This document shows, one piece after another, positions 36,734 to 46,675 of a DNA stretch of 64,000 bases (the stretch's first letter is position 1; each line of letters opens with the position of its first letter). A program made the translations under genes and the position numbers. Below the pieces are notes generated by a model. It was given only the letters and a program-made list of their open reading frames with translations. It did not search any database and was not told the DNA's origin. Source of the stretch: Acidobacteria bacterium OLB17 (GTDB taxonomy: Bacteria; Acidobacteriota; Blastocatellia; Pyrinomonadales; Pyrinomonadaceae); the NCBI GenBank assembly GCA_001567505.1, contig LLEU01000012.1, positions 40,404 to 104,403 of the forward strand. Direction: 5' to 3'.

Positions 36734-39700
36734 ATGAGTTCAACCGAACCATCCTCCGATCGCCCTTCGGTCTTTTTCGACGAGAAGGGCCGCCGCCGAA
36801 AGGTGTTCGGTGTCATTGGGATACCGCTTGCGATCGCCACCACGATCCTGTTCGCGTTCTTTGTCGTGAGCGTCCTCGTGAATCCTTTCCTCCCGCAGGT
36901 CCGCATAAAGCCGATAAGCGTCCTTCCCGAACGACAAGACACAGCACTTTCAATACCTGATAAACCCGCCGCACCGCGCGACCCTGTGCTTCGCCGCGAA
37001 GCGGAAAAGGTGCGGCAGGCAAAAAAGGACCGGATAGAGCGGCGAAAGGAAAAGGCCGCCATGCGTGAGATGCTGCGCGCGGCCCGGCCCTCAGCGATCG
37101 CAGGCCCGTCAACGCCGGGCAAGCCCATCTCGGTCGGTTTTTATGTGAATTGGGATGATTCGAGCTTTGCTTCGCTAAAGCAGAACATCGATTCGCTCGA
37201 TTGGGTAGTTCCTGAATGGATCCGCCTTTCGGGCAGCGATGGTGATCCGCTCGCTCTCGATGTCGATGATAAGGCGCTCGAGCTGATACACAACGAAAAG
37301 CCGGAGATGCCCGTGCTGCCGCTTTTGCAGAACTACAAGAACGAGAAGTGGAACGCCGACCTGCTCCGAACGACGATCGCGAGGGAGAGTTCTCGGCAAA
37401 AGCTCATCGCGTCGCTCCTTGCCGTGATCGACCGCTTCCACTTCGGCGGCATTACCGTCGATATCGAAGAGGTGCCCGCCGACCTTCAGCCCGCGCTGTT
37501 CTTGTTCGTCAGCGAGCTGCATACAGCTTTCCAGCCAAAACATCTGACGCTCGCGCAGGCAGTTCCGTTCGACGATCCCGCTTGGAATTACAGGTCGTAT
37601 GCGGCCGTGACCGACTACGTGATGCTGATGGCATACGACCAGCATTGGTCAACGGGCGAGCCGGGCCCGGTCGCCGGCCAAACGTGGTTCGCGGACGGCC
37701 TGAAACGCAGGATGGCAGAACTCCCGCCGGAGCGAACGATCGTCTGCTTTGGAAATTACGGCTACAACTGGGGTGCAAAGGGCACGGAGGCCGAAACCAC
37801 CTCGGTTCAGGAATCGCTGCTCGCGGCAAAGGATTCTCGCGATAGCCCAACGGAGATCAAATTCGATCCGGAATCCAGAACGCCGTATTTCACCTATACC
37901 GAGGATGACGGCGTTTTTTCACAGCGTCTGGTTCCTTGATGCCGTAACCGCTTATAACGAGATCAAGATCGCGGAGCCGTACAATGTCGCCGGCCTTGCG
38001 CTTTGGCGCCTCGGCAGCGAAGATCCGTCGTTGTGGAAGGTTTTCGGCGCAAAGGCCGAGACGACGTCTCCGTCGAGCCTTGACGCGATCAAATACGGTT
38101 ACGACGTGACGTTCGAGGGAACAGGCGAGATCCTTCAGGTCGTGTCCGAACCGCAGGACGGCGCCCGTGATCTGAGGGTCGATCCCGCCGACGGCCTCAT
38201 TGCGTCCGAGACATACAAGCAGATCCCGAGTTCCTACGTCATCCGCCGTACCGGAGACAGGCCCGGACAGATCGCACTGACCTTCGACGACGGCCCTGAT
38301 CCTGTTTGGACGCCGCAGATCCTAGACATCCTGAAACGCGAAGGCGTAAAGGCGACCTTCTTTATCGTCGGTGAGAACGGCGAAGAGAATCCGGAGTTGG
38401 TCAAGCGGATCGTTGCCGATGGACACGAGATCGGAAATCACTCTTTTACGCACGCAAACCTCGCAGAGGTGCCGAACCGCATCGCACTGCTCGAACTGAA
38501 CACGACGCAGCGGCTCATCGAGTCGCTGACGGGCCGATCGACGAGGCTCTTCCGCGCGCCGTATTTTGGCGATGCCGAACCGCGCACTCCGGACGAGATG
38601 GAACCGACCGCCCGTGCGCAGGACCTAGGCTACATCTCCGTCGGCCTTCATTTAGATCCGGACGATTGGAAACTCGTCAATGACGACGGTACGCCGCACA
38701 CCGCCGAAGAGATAACGAACCAGGTCATTGCCGCCGCAGCGATCAAAACACCGGAAGAGCGCGGCTCGATCGTGCTGCTCCACGACGCAGGCGGCGACCG
38801 TTCGGCGACCGTCGCAGCACTACCCGCGATCATCGAAGGCCTACGCGCAAAAGGCTATCAGTTCACAACCGTTGCCGACCTCGCAGGCCTTTCGCAGGAT
38901 CAGGTAATGCCGCCGATACAGCAAGATCAATCGGTTTATGCAAAGGCCGATTCGTATGTCTTTTATTCGATCGCGGTTTCGGCTTGGCTGATGAAATGGA
39001 TATTCCTGATCGGCATCATTCTCGGCATCGGGAGAATGATCTTTATCGGCCTCCTTGCCTTTGCTCAATTCCTGCGTTCACGCCGTCGTGAGCACGGCCA
39101 TTTCGGCGCTGACTACGAGCGTTTCGTATCCATAATCGTTCCTGCATACAACGAGGAGAAGGTCGTTTGTCAGACGGTCGAAAGCCTGCTTTCCTCCCGA
39201 TACTCCGTATACGAGATCATCGTCGTCGATGACGGCTCGACCGATGACACGTTCAAGGTAGTTTCCGAGGCTTTCCCGAACGAACCTCGCCTTCGCGTTC
39301 TGACAAAGGAGAACGGCGGAAAGGCTTCGGCGCTCGATCATGGCTGGCGGCAGGCAAAGGGCGAGATCATAATCGCTCTCGATGCCGACACGCTCTTTAC
39401 GCCAACTACGGTCGCCGAACTCGCCCATCGCTTCGCCGACGAGAAACTCGGAGCCGTCGCCGGTAACGCCAAGGTCGGCAATCGCCTGAACCTTGTCACA
39501 AAGTGGCAGGCCCTTGAATACGTCACCTCGCAGAACTTTGACCGGCGTGCTTTTGCTTCGCTGAACTGCATCACGGTCGTGCCCGGCTCGGTCGGTGCGT
39601 GGAGGCGAACGGCCCTCGAGGAAGCCGGCGGCTTCTCGTCGGACACACTCGCCGAAGATCAGGACCTAACGATACAGGTCCGTAAGCTCGGCTGCCGCAT

Positions 39701-40244
39701 AGGGTACGAAGAGAACGCCATCGCCTACACGGAAGCTCCCGCAACGCTCCGCGAACTCGCAAAACAGCGTTTCCGCTGGTCCTACGGGACGCTTCAATGT
39801 ATGTGGAAGCACAAGAACGCACTCTTTAACCCGAGGTACGGAACGCTCGGGTTCATCGCGATGCCGAATGTCTGGATCTTCCAGATCCTTTTCCCGCTCA
39901 TCTCACCGCTAATGGACCTGATGTTCGTCTGGTCGCTTATCTCTGCCTTGATGAACCACTTCGAGCATCAACAGGAATACGCGCACAGCTCATCTAACCT
40001 GAACAACATCCTTTTCTACTACGCACTTTTCCTGGCCGTTGACTGGCTCGGCGCTCTCGCGGCGTTCCTAATGGAAAAGAAGGAGCAAAAGAAGCTGCTT
40101 TGGTGGCTCGCGATCCAACGTTTTTGCTACCGGCAGGTTATGTACTGGGTGATGGTCAAGTCGGTCTATATGGCGGTCAAGGGCGTGGTCGTCGGCTGGG
40201 GCAAGCTCGAAAGAAAGGCGACCGTGCAGGGTGCCGCATCCTAA
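36734..40244 (+). CDS. Trimodular GH18-like / polysaccharide deacetylase (CE4) / GT2 synthase, one frameshift
   Basis: Repaired length 1169 residues. N-terminal TM (about 25-48); GH18-like barrel (about 130-470) with 'FGGITVDIEEVP' (DxxDxDxE core reduced to DIE); CE4/NodB domain (about 510-710) with 'ALTFDDGPDPVW' and 'GNHSFTHANL' metal-binding motifs; TM pair; GT2 (about 795-1080) with 'IVVDDGSTDD', 'ALDADT', 'LAEDQDLT' and 'QRFRWSYGT' (D,D,D,Q-x-x-R-W processive synthase set); then several TM helices. One extra T in a T6 run (37914-37919) breaks the frame at the GH18 end. Such fusions are thought to make, deacetylate and trim a poly-N-acetylglucosamine-like polymer, as PgaCB do. Substrate is inference. 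Confidence 0.85.
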
Positions 40245-40302
40245 ATTCGCACGCAGATATCGGCCGTTCACGGTATTTCTGAGGGATTTTTGCCCCGGCA
40301 AA

Positions 40303-40311
40303 TGTTAGAAT
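40303..40311 (+). promoter_or_regulatory. Candidate extended -10 promoter of the ileS operon
   Basis: TGtTAGAAT ending 9 bp before the ileS ATG; no clear -35. It would give an almost leaderless mRNA. Weak on its own. Confidence 0.3.
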
Positions 40312-40320
40312 TTCCCTTTT

Positions 40321-43203
40321 ATGTCCGTGGAATTAGATCTAAAGAAAACTGTCAACCTTCCGAAAACGGCCTTCTCTCAGAAGGCGAATCTCGGCCAAAT
40401 GGAACCTGCAAGGCTGAAGAAATGGCAAGAGGCCGGCCTCTACAAGCAGATCCTGGAGGCCCGAAAAGGCCGCGAAAAGTTCATCCTTCACGACGGCCCG
40501 CCGTACGCGAACGCAGATATTCACATCGGCACGGCGCTCAACAAGATCCTGAAGGACATCGTCGTTCGCTCGCGCTCGATGATGGGCTTTGACGCGCCGT
40601 ACATTCCGGGTTACGACTGTCACGGGCTGCCGATCGAGACGCTTGTCGAGAAGAAGCTTGCCGCAAAGGGAAAGAATAAGAACGACCTTCCCGTCGCAGC
40701 CTTTCGGCGCATCTGCCGCGAGCACGCTTCGACGGCGATGAACAATCAAACACGCGATTTCCAACGTCTTGGCGTGCTTGGCGAATGGCAGGATCCGTAT
40801 CTTACGATGTCGCCGGAATACGAGTCGGAAACAGCACGCCTTTTCGGTAAGTTCCTCGAACGCGGATGGGTCAACAAAGGCCTGCGTCCCGTTTATTGGT
40901 GCATTCACGACCAGACGGCGCTTGCAGAGGCCGAGGTGGAATATCGCGAGCATACTTCGCCATCGGTCTATGTGAAATTCCCTTTGATGACCGATCCGGC
41001 GGAGATCGACGCGGCACTCGGCGGCAAGGATGTCTTCGTCGTTATCTGGACGACGACGCCATGGACGCTGCCCGCGAATATGGGCATCACCGTCCATCCG
41101 GACTTTGAATATTCGGCGATCGAGGTCAAGCGCGGCGAGACATCTGAGGTCTATATCGTTGCGTCCGAGCTTGCGAAAGGCTTTGCGGAAACGTGCGAAC
41201 TTGGCGAATTCACCGAGCTTGCGCGGTTCAAAGGCAAGAATCTCGACCGTATGGAAGCACGCCACGCTTGGATCGATCGCCCGTCGCTCATTATGAACGG
41301 CGAGCACGTGACGCTTGGCGAAGCAGACGCCGAGGTCGAGCTCGATGTTCGGTTCGAGAACAGCAAGAGCGGGCCTTCCGGCACCGGCTGCGTCCACACT
41401 GCACCCGGGCACGGCGGCGATGACTTTCACATCGCAAAGGAATACGGACTGGAGATCTACGCTCCCGTCGATGCCGCCGGAAAGCTGACGAGCGACGTGG
41501 AATTCTTTGGCGGGATGACCGTCACCGACGCAAACCCGAAGATCGTTGAATTCCTGCGTGAGTCGGGTGCATTGCTTCATTCAGAGAGCTATCAGCACCG
41601 ATATCCGCACTGCTGGCGATGTAAGAACGCGGTGATCTTCCGTGCAACGCCGCAGTGGTTCATCGCCATGGATGAGGCCGCGACGAACGATGGCAAAACC
41701 CTTCGCGACAGCGCTTTTGCCGAGATCGCTAATGTAAAATGGCATCCCGCCTGGGGCGAAGGCCGGATGACGAATATGTTCAAAGGCCGCCCGGATTGGT
41801 GTGTCTCAAGGCAAAGGTCTTGGGGCGTGCCGATCCCGGTCTTTTACTGCGGCAGCTGCGACGAAGCGATCGCGCAGAAAGATATCGTCGATCACGTCGC
41901 CGACATCTTTGCAAAGGAGACGAGCGATGCCTGGTACGCAAGGGAAGCCGTCGATCTCCTGCCTGAAGGCTTCAAGTGCCCGAAGTGCGGGAACGGCGAC
42001 TCGTTCCGTAAGGAGACCGACATCCTTGACGTGTGGTTCGATTCGGGGTCGAGCTGCATTGCGGTGCTCGAAACACGCGATGAGCTTTCATTCCCGGCGG
42101 ACGTCTATCTCGAAGGCGGGGATCAATATCGCGGCTGGTTCAATTCGTCCCTGAGCTGCGGCATCGCGGCGCACGGCCAGGCGCCCTACAAGCAGATCGT
42201 AACGCACGGCTGGGTCGTCGATGGCGAGGGACGGAAGCAGTCAAAATCGCTCGGCAATGTAACAGCGCCGCAGGAGATCATCGACCGCTCGGGTGCAGAT
42301 GTTCTAAGGCTCTGGGCTGCGGCCGTCGATTACACCGAGGATGTCCGCTGCTCGGACGAGATCCTTTCGCGGATCGTCGATGCGTACCGCAAGATGCGGA
42401 ACACGCTCCGCTATGCGTTGAGCAATCTTGCGGGCTTTGACCCTGCGGCCGATTGGGTCGATGCGTCCGAAATGCTCGAGCTCGACCGCTGGGCGCTTTC
42501 CGAGCTTGACCGCGTGACGCAAAAGACGATCGAAGGCTATCAAACTTTCGATTTTCAGCTTGCCTACAACAGCCTTTACCAGTTCTGCACGGTGACGCTC
42601 TCGGCGCGGTACTTCGACATCGTCAAAGACCGGCTCTATATCCTTGCCCCGCGATCGATGGAAAGGCGTTCGGCCCAAACGGCCCTTTACAAGATCGCCG
42701 ATTCGCTCATCCGCCTCCTCGCTCCGCTTGCGACCTTTACGGCCGATGAAGCTTGGGAGAATCTGCCGGCCCGCAGCCTCGCATCCGTTCATCTTGCAGA
42801 GTTCCCGGCCGTCGGCGAGAGTGCCGACAACGGCCTTTCCGAAACCTGGGAACGCATCTTCGCGATACGCGACGAGGTATTAAAGGCACTCGAGGCCGCC
42901 CGCATCGCGAAACAGATCGGATCGTCGCTTGAGGCAAAGGCCGTGCTCAGCGTGGACAAGGACACGGCCCGTTTCCTGCTCGGCCACTACAACGACCTTC
43001 GGTACGTCTTTATCGTCTCGCAGGTCGAGGTTCACGAGAGCGAAGGCCTCGCCGTCAAGATCGAGCGGGCCGACGGTGTAAAATGCGAACGATGTTGGAA
43101 CTATTCGACCCGCGTAGGCGAGTTCGAGAACTACCCGACGGTGTGCGAACGTTGTGCCGAAGCGCTTGACGAGATCGTGCCGTCGCTCGGAGCATCTGCA
43201 TAG
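40321..43203 (+). CDS. ileS: Isoleucyl-tRNA synthetase
   Basis: 960 residues. Class I motifs: '[19 protein letters not shown]' (HIGH region, here HIGT), '[10 protein letters not shown]', 'KQSKSLGNV' (KMSKS region). The CP1 editing domain (about 190-400) has the 'TTPWTLPAN' and '[15 protein letters not shown]' blocks that hydrolyse misacylated Val-tRNA. A C-terminal zinc ribbon 'CERCWNYS...CERC' closes the protein. Long bacterial type, not the eukaryote-like type. It begins an operon with two small secreted proteins, lspA, lgt and rluD; the ileS-lspA pairing is widespread in bacteria. Charges tRNA-Ile in the cytoplasm. Confidence 0.97.
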   Translation: MSVELDLKKTVNLPKTAFSQKANLGQMEPARLKKWQEAGLYKQILEARKGREKFILHDGPPYANADIHIGTALNKILKDIVVRSRSMMGFDAPYIPGYDCHGLPIETLVEKKLAAKGKNKNDLPVAAFRRICREHASTAMNNQTRDFQRLGVLGEWQDPYLTMSPEYESETARLFGKFLERGWVNKGLRPVYWCIHDQTALAEAEVEYREHTSPSVYVKFPLMTDPAEIDAALGGKDVFVVIWTTTPWTLPANMGITVHPDFEYSAIEVKRGETSEVYIVASELAKGFAETCELGEFTELARFKGKNLDRMEARHAWIDRPSLIMNGEHVTLGEADAEVELDVRFENSKSGPSGTGCVHTAPGHGGDDFHIAKEYGLEIYAPVDAAGKLTSDVEFFGGMTVTDANPKIVEFLRESGALLHSESYQHRYPHCWRCKNAVIFRATPQWFIAMDEAATNDGKTLRDSAFAEIANVKWHPAWGEGRMTNMFKGRPDWCVSRQRSWGVPIPVFYCGSCDEAIAQKDIVDHVADIFAKETSDAWYAREAVDLLPEGFKCPKCGNGDSFRKETDILDVWFDSGSSCIAVLETRDELSFPADVYLEGGDQYRGWFNSSLSCGIAAHGQAPYKQIVTHGWVVDGEGRKQSKSLGNVTAPQEIIDRSGADVLRLWAAAVDYTEDVRCSDEILSRIVDAYRKMRNTLRYALSNLAGFDPAADWVDASEMLELDRWALSELDRVTQKTIEGYQTFDFQLAYNSLYQFCTVTLSARYFDIVKDRLYILAPRSMERRSAQTALYKIADSLIRLLAPLATFTADEAWENLPARSLASVHLAEFPAVGESADNGLSETWERIFAIRDEVLKALEAARIAKQIGSSLEAKAVLSVDKDTARFLLGHYNDLRYVFIVSQVEVHESEGLAVKIERADGVKCERCWNYSTRVGEFENYPTVCERCAEALDEIVPSLGASA

Positions 43204-43217
43204 GAAGGAGAAACACG

Positions 43218-43643
43218 ATGAAACTTGCTGTTTTTGCTTTATTGATGATATTTGCCGGCTCGGCCGCGGCGCAGTCTATCTACACACCCGAAAAGGGCAC
43301 TCCCGAACGCAAAGCGATCCTCGATACGCTCCGCGTCCCCGTCGAACGCGAGCTTAAGCAGAAGATCGTTTTCGTCGCCGACACGTTCAATGTATCGGGC
43401 GCGTGGGCCTTCGTCAGCGGCAGTTTGCAAGGGCCAGACGGCGGCTCGCCCGATTTCAGCGGGACGCAGTATGCCGAGGCGATGGAGGCCGGGGCGTTCG
43501 ACAACAACTATTTCGCACTTTTGAAGAAGTCCGGCGGAAGATGGAAGGTCACGGCCTACGCCATCGGCTGCACGGACGTTTGCTATCTCCCGTGGCCGCA
43601 AAAATATCGGGCGCCGAAAGCGATATTTCCGTATGTTGAGTAA
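43218..43643 (+). CDS. Small secreted protein of unknown function
   Basis: 141 residues; signal peptide 1-19 ('MKLAVFALLMIFAGSAAAQ', cut after AQ). The mature part begins with 'ERKAILDTLRVPVERELKQKIVFVADTFNVSGAWAFVSGSLQ' and ends with paired Cys in 'AIGCTDVCYLPWP'. This resembles small periplasmic proteins that often stand next to peptidoglycan or lipoprotein genes, but no function is assigned. AGGAGA lies 9 bp before ATG. Fourteen bp after ileS, so co-transcribed. Confidence 0.75.
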   Translation: MKLAVFALLMIFAGSAAAQSIYTPEKGTPERKAILDTLRVPVERELKQKIVFVADTFNVSGAWAFVSGSLQGPDGGSPDFSGTQYAEAMEAGAFDNNYFALLKKSGGRWKVTAYAIGCTDVCYLPWPQKYRAPKAIFPYVE

Positions 43644-43685
43644 GCCCCGAAAACTGACTTTTTGGATCTTTCCGTCGGTATAGCT

Positions 43686-44123
43686 ATGAAAAAATCACTT
43701 CTTCTCTTTATTTTCGCACTCTTTGCGGTGACAGCGGCCGCCCAGCAATCGGAAGAGGAAGCCGTCCGCATCCCGCTTGAGAACTACCTAAAGGCACACG
43801 CAACGGGCGATCCGGCGTACGCAAGAAAGGCTTTCTATAAGGAAGGCAAGCTGATCTCGATAAAGGACGGAAAGTACACGGTCGAGGACTTTGACGCGTT
43901 CATCACTCGGGCCTTTACCGGAAAGCCCGCAGCCGATGAAGCACTTAGAAAAGCAGGCCGAAAGATCGTCTCTATCGACATCACCGGCAATGCCGCGATC
44001 GCTAAGATCGTGCTTGATTACCCTACGGTCAAATGGACCGACTATATGACCCTCTTGAAGATCGACGGCGAATGGAAGATCGTCAATAAATCCTATTTCG
44101 CCGAATGGAAAAAGAAACAATGA
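43686..44123 (+). CDS. Secreted NTF2-like (SnoaL/lumazine-binding-like) protein
   Basis: 145 residues from ATG 43686; signal peptide of about 20 residues ('MKKSLLLFIFALFAVTAAAQ'). Mature part fits the NTF2-like fold of the nuclear-transport-factor/SnoaL group: helix 'IPLENYLKAHATGDPAYARKAFY', then strands 'AAIAKIVLDYPTVKWTDYMTLLKIDGEWKIVNKSYF', the typical lumazine-binding C-terminal block. No catalytic pair is certain. Its stop overlaps the preferred lspA start (ATGA), so translation is coupled. Confidence 0.75.
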   Translation: MKKSLLLFIFALFAVTAAAQQSEEEAVRIPLENYLKAHATGDPAYARKAFYKEGKLISIKDGKYTVEDFDAFITRAFTGKPAADEALRKAGRKIVSIDITGNAAIAKIVLDYPTVKWTDYMTLLKIDGEWKIVNKSYFAEWKKKQ

Positions 44124-44650
44124 CCGCTCGAGGCATCATCTGGAAGATCGCGTATCTCGGCGTCACTGGCGGCGTCTTTATGATCGATCAGACGACGAAG
44201 GCATGGGCCGCTCGGAACCTTCGCTTCAACGGAGATCGGTCGGTGATCTCCGGCTTCCTGAATTTTGCCTATACGCAGAACACGGGCGTTGCATTCTCGA
44301 TGCTTGACGATCACGGCAGCACCGGACGTTGGGGGTTGTCGCTTGTTGCGATGGTCGCGGCCGTCCTTGTTCTCTACTTCTTTTGGCGGACGCCTCGAAC
44401 CGATGACCGCATCCTCGGCGCTCTTGCACTCCTCCTTGCGGGCATCGTCGGGAACGTAACCGACCGCCTGCGGCTCGGCTTTGTGATCGATTTCATCGAC
44501 GTTCAGTTCGGCAGTTGGCATTACCCGACGTTCAATGTCGCCGATATGGCGATCGTCATAGGAGCCATTCTTCTGATGCTGGATATGGTGTTCACGAAGA
44601 GGAAAAGCGACGTGCCCGTCAAAGCGCAGAAAGAAGAGCTACCCGGCTGA
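44120..44650 (+). CDS. lspA: Lipoprotein signal peptidase (signal peptidase II)
   Basis: About 176 residues, four TM helices. Catalytic aspartates: 'GNVTDRLRLGFVIDFIDV' and 'FNVADMAI'; 'QTTKAWAARNL' and 'NTGVAFSML' are family motifs. ATG 44120 (overlapping the previous stop) is preferred to ATG 44105. It cleaves the signal peptide of diacylated prolipoproteins before the lipid-modified Cys; lgt two genes on makes that lipid modification. Confidence 0.93.
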   Translation: MTARGIIWKIAYLGVTGGVFMIDQTTKAWAARNLRFNGDRSVISGFLNFAYTQNTGVAFSMLDDHGSTGRWGLSLVAMVAAVLVLYFFWRTPRTDDRILGALALLLAGIVGNVTDRLRLGFVIDFIDVQFGSWHYPTFNVADMAIVIGAILLMLDMVFTKRKSDVPVKAQKEELPG

Positions 44651-44745
44651 TAGCCTTTCGTGTTGTCGCTGCCGCCTTTTGTAGTGATACTAGAAACCAA
44701 AGGCGTCGTTGACCGATAGCCTTCGCGGCAAGGACGCGTTCAGAG

Positions 44746-45552
44746 ATGTACCCCGAACTTTTTCACATTGGCAACTTCCCGATCACTACCTACGGCATTT
44801 GGCTTACCGTCGGGATGCTGCTCGCCCTTTTTTCAGCGTCACGGCTTGCCGCCCGCGACGGCATCTCGAAAGACCGCATATACGATCTCGGCCTTTGGAC
44901 GCTCGTCGGAGGGCTCGTAGGCTCGAAGGTGCTGATGATCCTGGTCGAACCGAGTGTGCAGATCTTCACGCTCGATTTCCTGCGTTCCGGCGGAGTGTTC
45001 TACGGCGGGCTGATCGGCGGCTTCCTTACCGTCGTGGGCCTAATGCTCTACTACAAGCTGCCGTTCTGGAAGGTGACCGACGCTTTTGCACCGGCCGTCG
45101 CTCTCGGCCAGGCCTTCGGACGGCAAGGCTGTTTTGCCGCCGGCTGCTGCTGGGGAAAACCGACGGACTCATTCCTCGGCGTTCACTTTACCGAACTCGG
45201 CCACGAGTACACCGGCGTCCCGATCTACGGGCCGGGGCACACCGACCTTTTTCTTTACCCGACGCAATTGATCGAATCTTTCTCGATGTTCGCGGTCTTC
45301 GCATTTCTCTTTTGGCTGCACAAACGGAAGAAGTTCGACGGCCAAGTGCTCATTGCCTACGGCATCATCTATTCGATCTTTCGTTTCTTGATCGAGTTCA
45401 TTCGCGACGATCCGCGAGGCGACCTGTTCGGCCTGACGACACTTACCGGCCTATCGACCTCGCAGCTCGTAAGCCTCCTCGTGGCGGCAGCATCGATCGT
45501 CTTTATGATCTGGCGCCTTCGCTCGGCCGCCCGAGCGTCCCTTGCGGATTGA
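44746..45552 (+). CDS. lgt: Prolipoprotein diacylglyceryl transferase
   Basis: 268 residues, about seven TM helices. 'GITTYGIWLTVG'-like N-terminal ('FPITTYGIW'), 'GGLIGGFLTV' and 'ALGQAFGRQGCFAAGCCWGKPTD' (the Arg/Gly/Asn-rich Lgt signature region, H/R rich), and the C-terminal 'YGIIYSIFRFLIEFIRDDPRG'. Transfers diacylglycerol from phosphatidylglycerol to the lipobox Cys, the step before LspA. Located 95 bp after lspA; a stem (CGCCTTT/AAAGGCG) in that gap is weak and probably not a terminator. Confidence 0.93.
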   Translation: MYPELFHIGNFPITTYGIWLTVGMLLALFSASRLAARDGISKDRIYDLGLWTLVGGLVGSKVLMILVEPSVQIFTLDFLRSGGVFYGGLIGGFLTVVGLMLYYKLPFWKVTDAFAPAVALGQAFGRQGCFAAGCCWGKPTDSFLGVHFTELGHEYTGVPIYGPGHTDLFLYPTQLIESFSMFAVFAFLFWLHKRKKFDGQVLIAYGIIYSIFRFLIEFIRDDPRGDLFGLTTLTGLSTSQLVSLLVAAASIVFMIWRLRSAARASLAD

Positions 45553-45577
45553 TCACCGCGCTCGACTAAAAAGCTGA

Positions 45578-46572
45578 ATGACGGATAACGGTGCAGAACA
45601 GTCAAAATTGACCGTGCAGGCCTCCGACGCCGGCTCCCGCCTTGATGCGTTCCTCGCCGAACGGATCGAAGGTTGGTCGCGCTCCCGCCTGCAGCGGCTG
45701 ATCGAGGCCGGCGACGTCCTTGTCAACGAAAAAGAAGCAAAACCCTCATACAAACTCCGCGAAGGCGACGAGATCGATCTTGACCTCTCCGAAGAACCTG
45801 CGGCGCGATTCGAACCCGAGGATATACCGCTCGATGTTGTCTTCGAGGACGAATTTCTCGCCGTCATCAACAAACCCGCCGGCATGGTCGTCCACCCGGG
45901 AGCCGGTGTTTCCGGCGGCACGCTGGCGAACGCGATCGCATTCCGCTTCGGCACCCACAACTCCCCTCCTTACGAAGAAGGGGTGGACGCCGCTTTGGCG
46001 GACGGAGTGGCTGTCCGGCCCCTGCAGGAGAACCGCGTCGCATCGTCCATCGCCTCGACAAAGACACTTCCGGCCTGATCGTTGTCGCAAAAGATATCGG
46101 AACTCAAGAAAAGCTTTCTGCCGCCTTTCGCGAACGCACCGTGAAGAAAACATATATCGCGCTTGTCCACGGCAGTCCCCGTGAGAACGTTGGCGTGATC
46201 GACCGGCCGATAGCCCGCGACCGCTGGCACCGCACAAAGATGACCGTCGCCGCGAACGGGCGCCAGTCGCTCACGCTCTGGAAGGTGCTAAAACGCTTTG
46301 AGAAATTCACGCTGCTCGATGTCGAGATCAAGACCGGCCGCACCCATCAGATACGTGTCCACCTCGCCTCGATCAACCATCCGCTCGTCGGCGACCCGAC
46401 CTACAACGAAGGCCGCGACAACACGGCCGCCCTCCGCAGATCGATCCAAAACCTCGGCCGCGTCTTCCTCCACGCCGAAAAGCTCGAATTCACGCATCCG
46501 CACACCGGCGAAAAGCTCAGTTTTACGCAGCCGCTTCCCAACGACCTTACGAACTTTCTGGATTTGCTATAA
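45578..46572 (+). CDS. RluD-family rRNA pseudouridine synthase, with insertion and frameshift
   Basis: S4 RNA-binding domain (about 5-65: 'SRLDAFLAERIEGWSRSRLQRLIEAGDVLVN'), then the catalytic domain. The motif II block reads 'HRLDKDTSGLIVV' with catalytic Asp, and the C-terminal part has 'KTGRTHQIRVHLASINHPLVGDPTY'. Between about 45960 and 46026 the reading frame carries a GC-rich repeat that no RluD has; one base is missing there (CCCCC to CCCC is likely), so the two halves are in different frames. Repaired length 331, about 309 without the insert, normal for RluD. It modifies uridines in 23S rRNA. If the insert is real and in frame, it lies in a surface loop before the active site. Confidence 0.85.
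45961..46026. repeat. Palindromic repeat inserted in the rluD-like gene
   Basis: About 66 bp built of hairpins: CCCCTCCTT/AAGAAGGGG (45963-45983), CGCC/GGCG around 45989-46000, and a GGACGGAG/GTCCGG part. It has no counterpart in RluD proteins and resembles small palindromic repeats that land in coding loops. Corrected for one lost base it would add 22 codons without stops. Confidence 0.5.
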
Positions 46573-46599
46573 TGACGGGCATTAAAAATATATTTTCGA

Positions 46600-46655
46600 A
46601 ATAAGTGATAGGTGGTAAGTGAGAAAGTGCTTTTCACTTCTTACTTTCACTTATT
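46600..46655. repeat. 56-bp palindrome between rluD-like and GH20 genes
   Basis: Arms AATAAGTGA and TCACTTATT with inner GTAAGTGA/TCACTTCTTAC halves. AT-rich unlike its surroundings. Could act as a transcription end or be a repeat element; no T tract follows. Confidence 0.45.
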
Positions 46656-46675
46656 CCGGAACGATGGTGCAAATT

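Noticed and set aside
40339..41580. 413-codon open frame antisense to ileS
   Set aside because: It mirrors the codon structure of ileS, has no Shine-Dalgarno or family motif, and is a common shadow in this GC-rich coding style.
44651..44745. Terminator between lspA and lgt
   Set aside because: The stem (CGCCTTT/AAAGGCG) has a loop of about 20 bases and no T tract.
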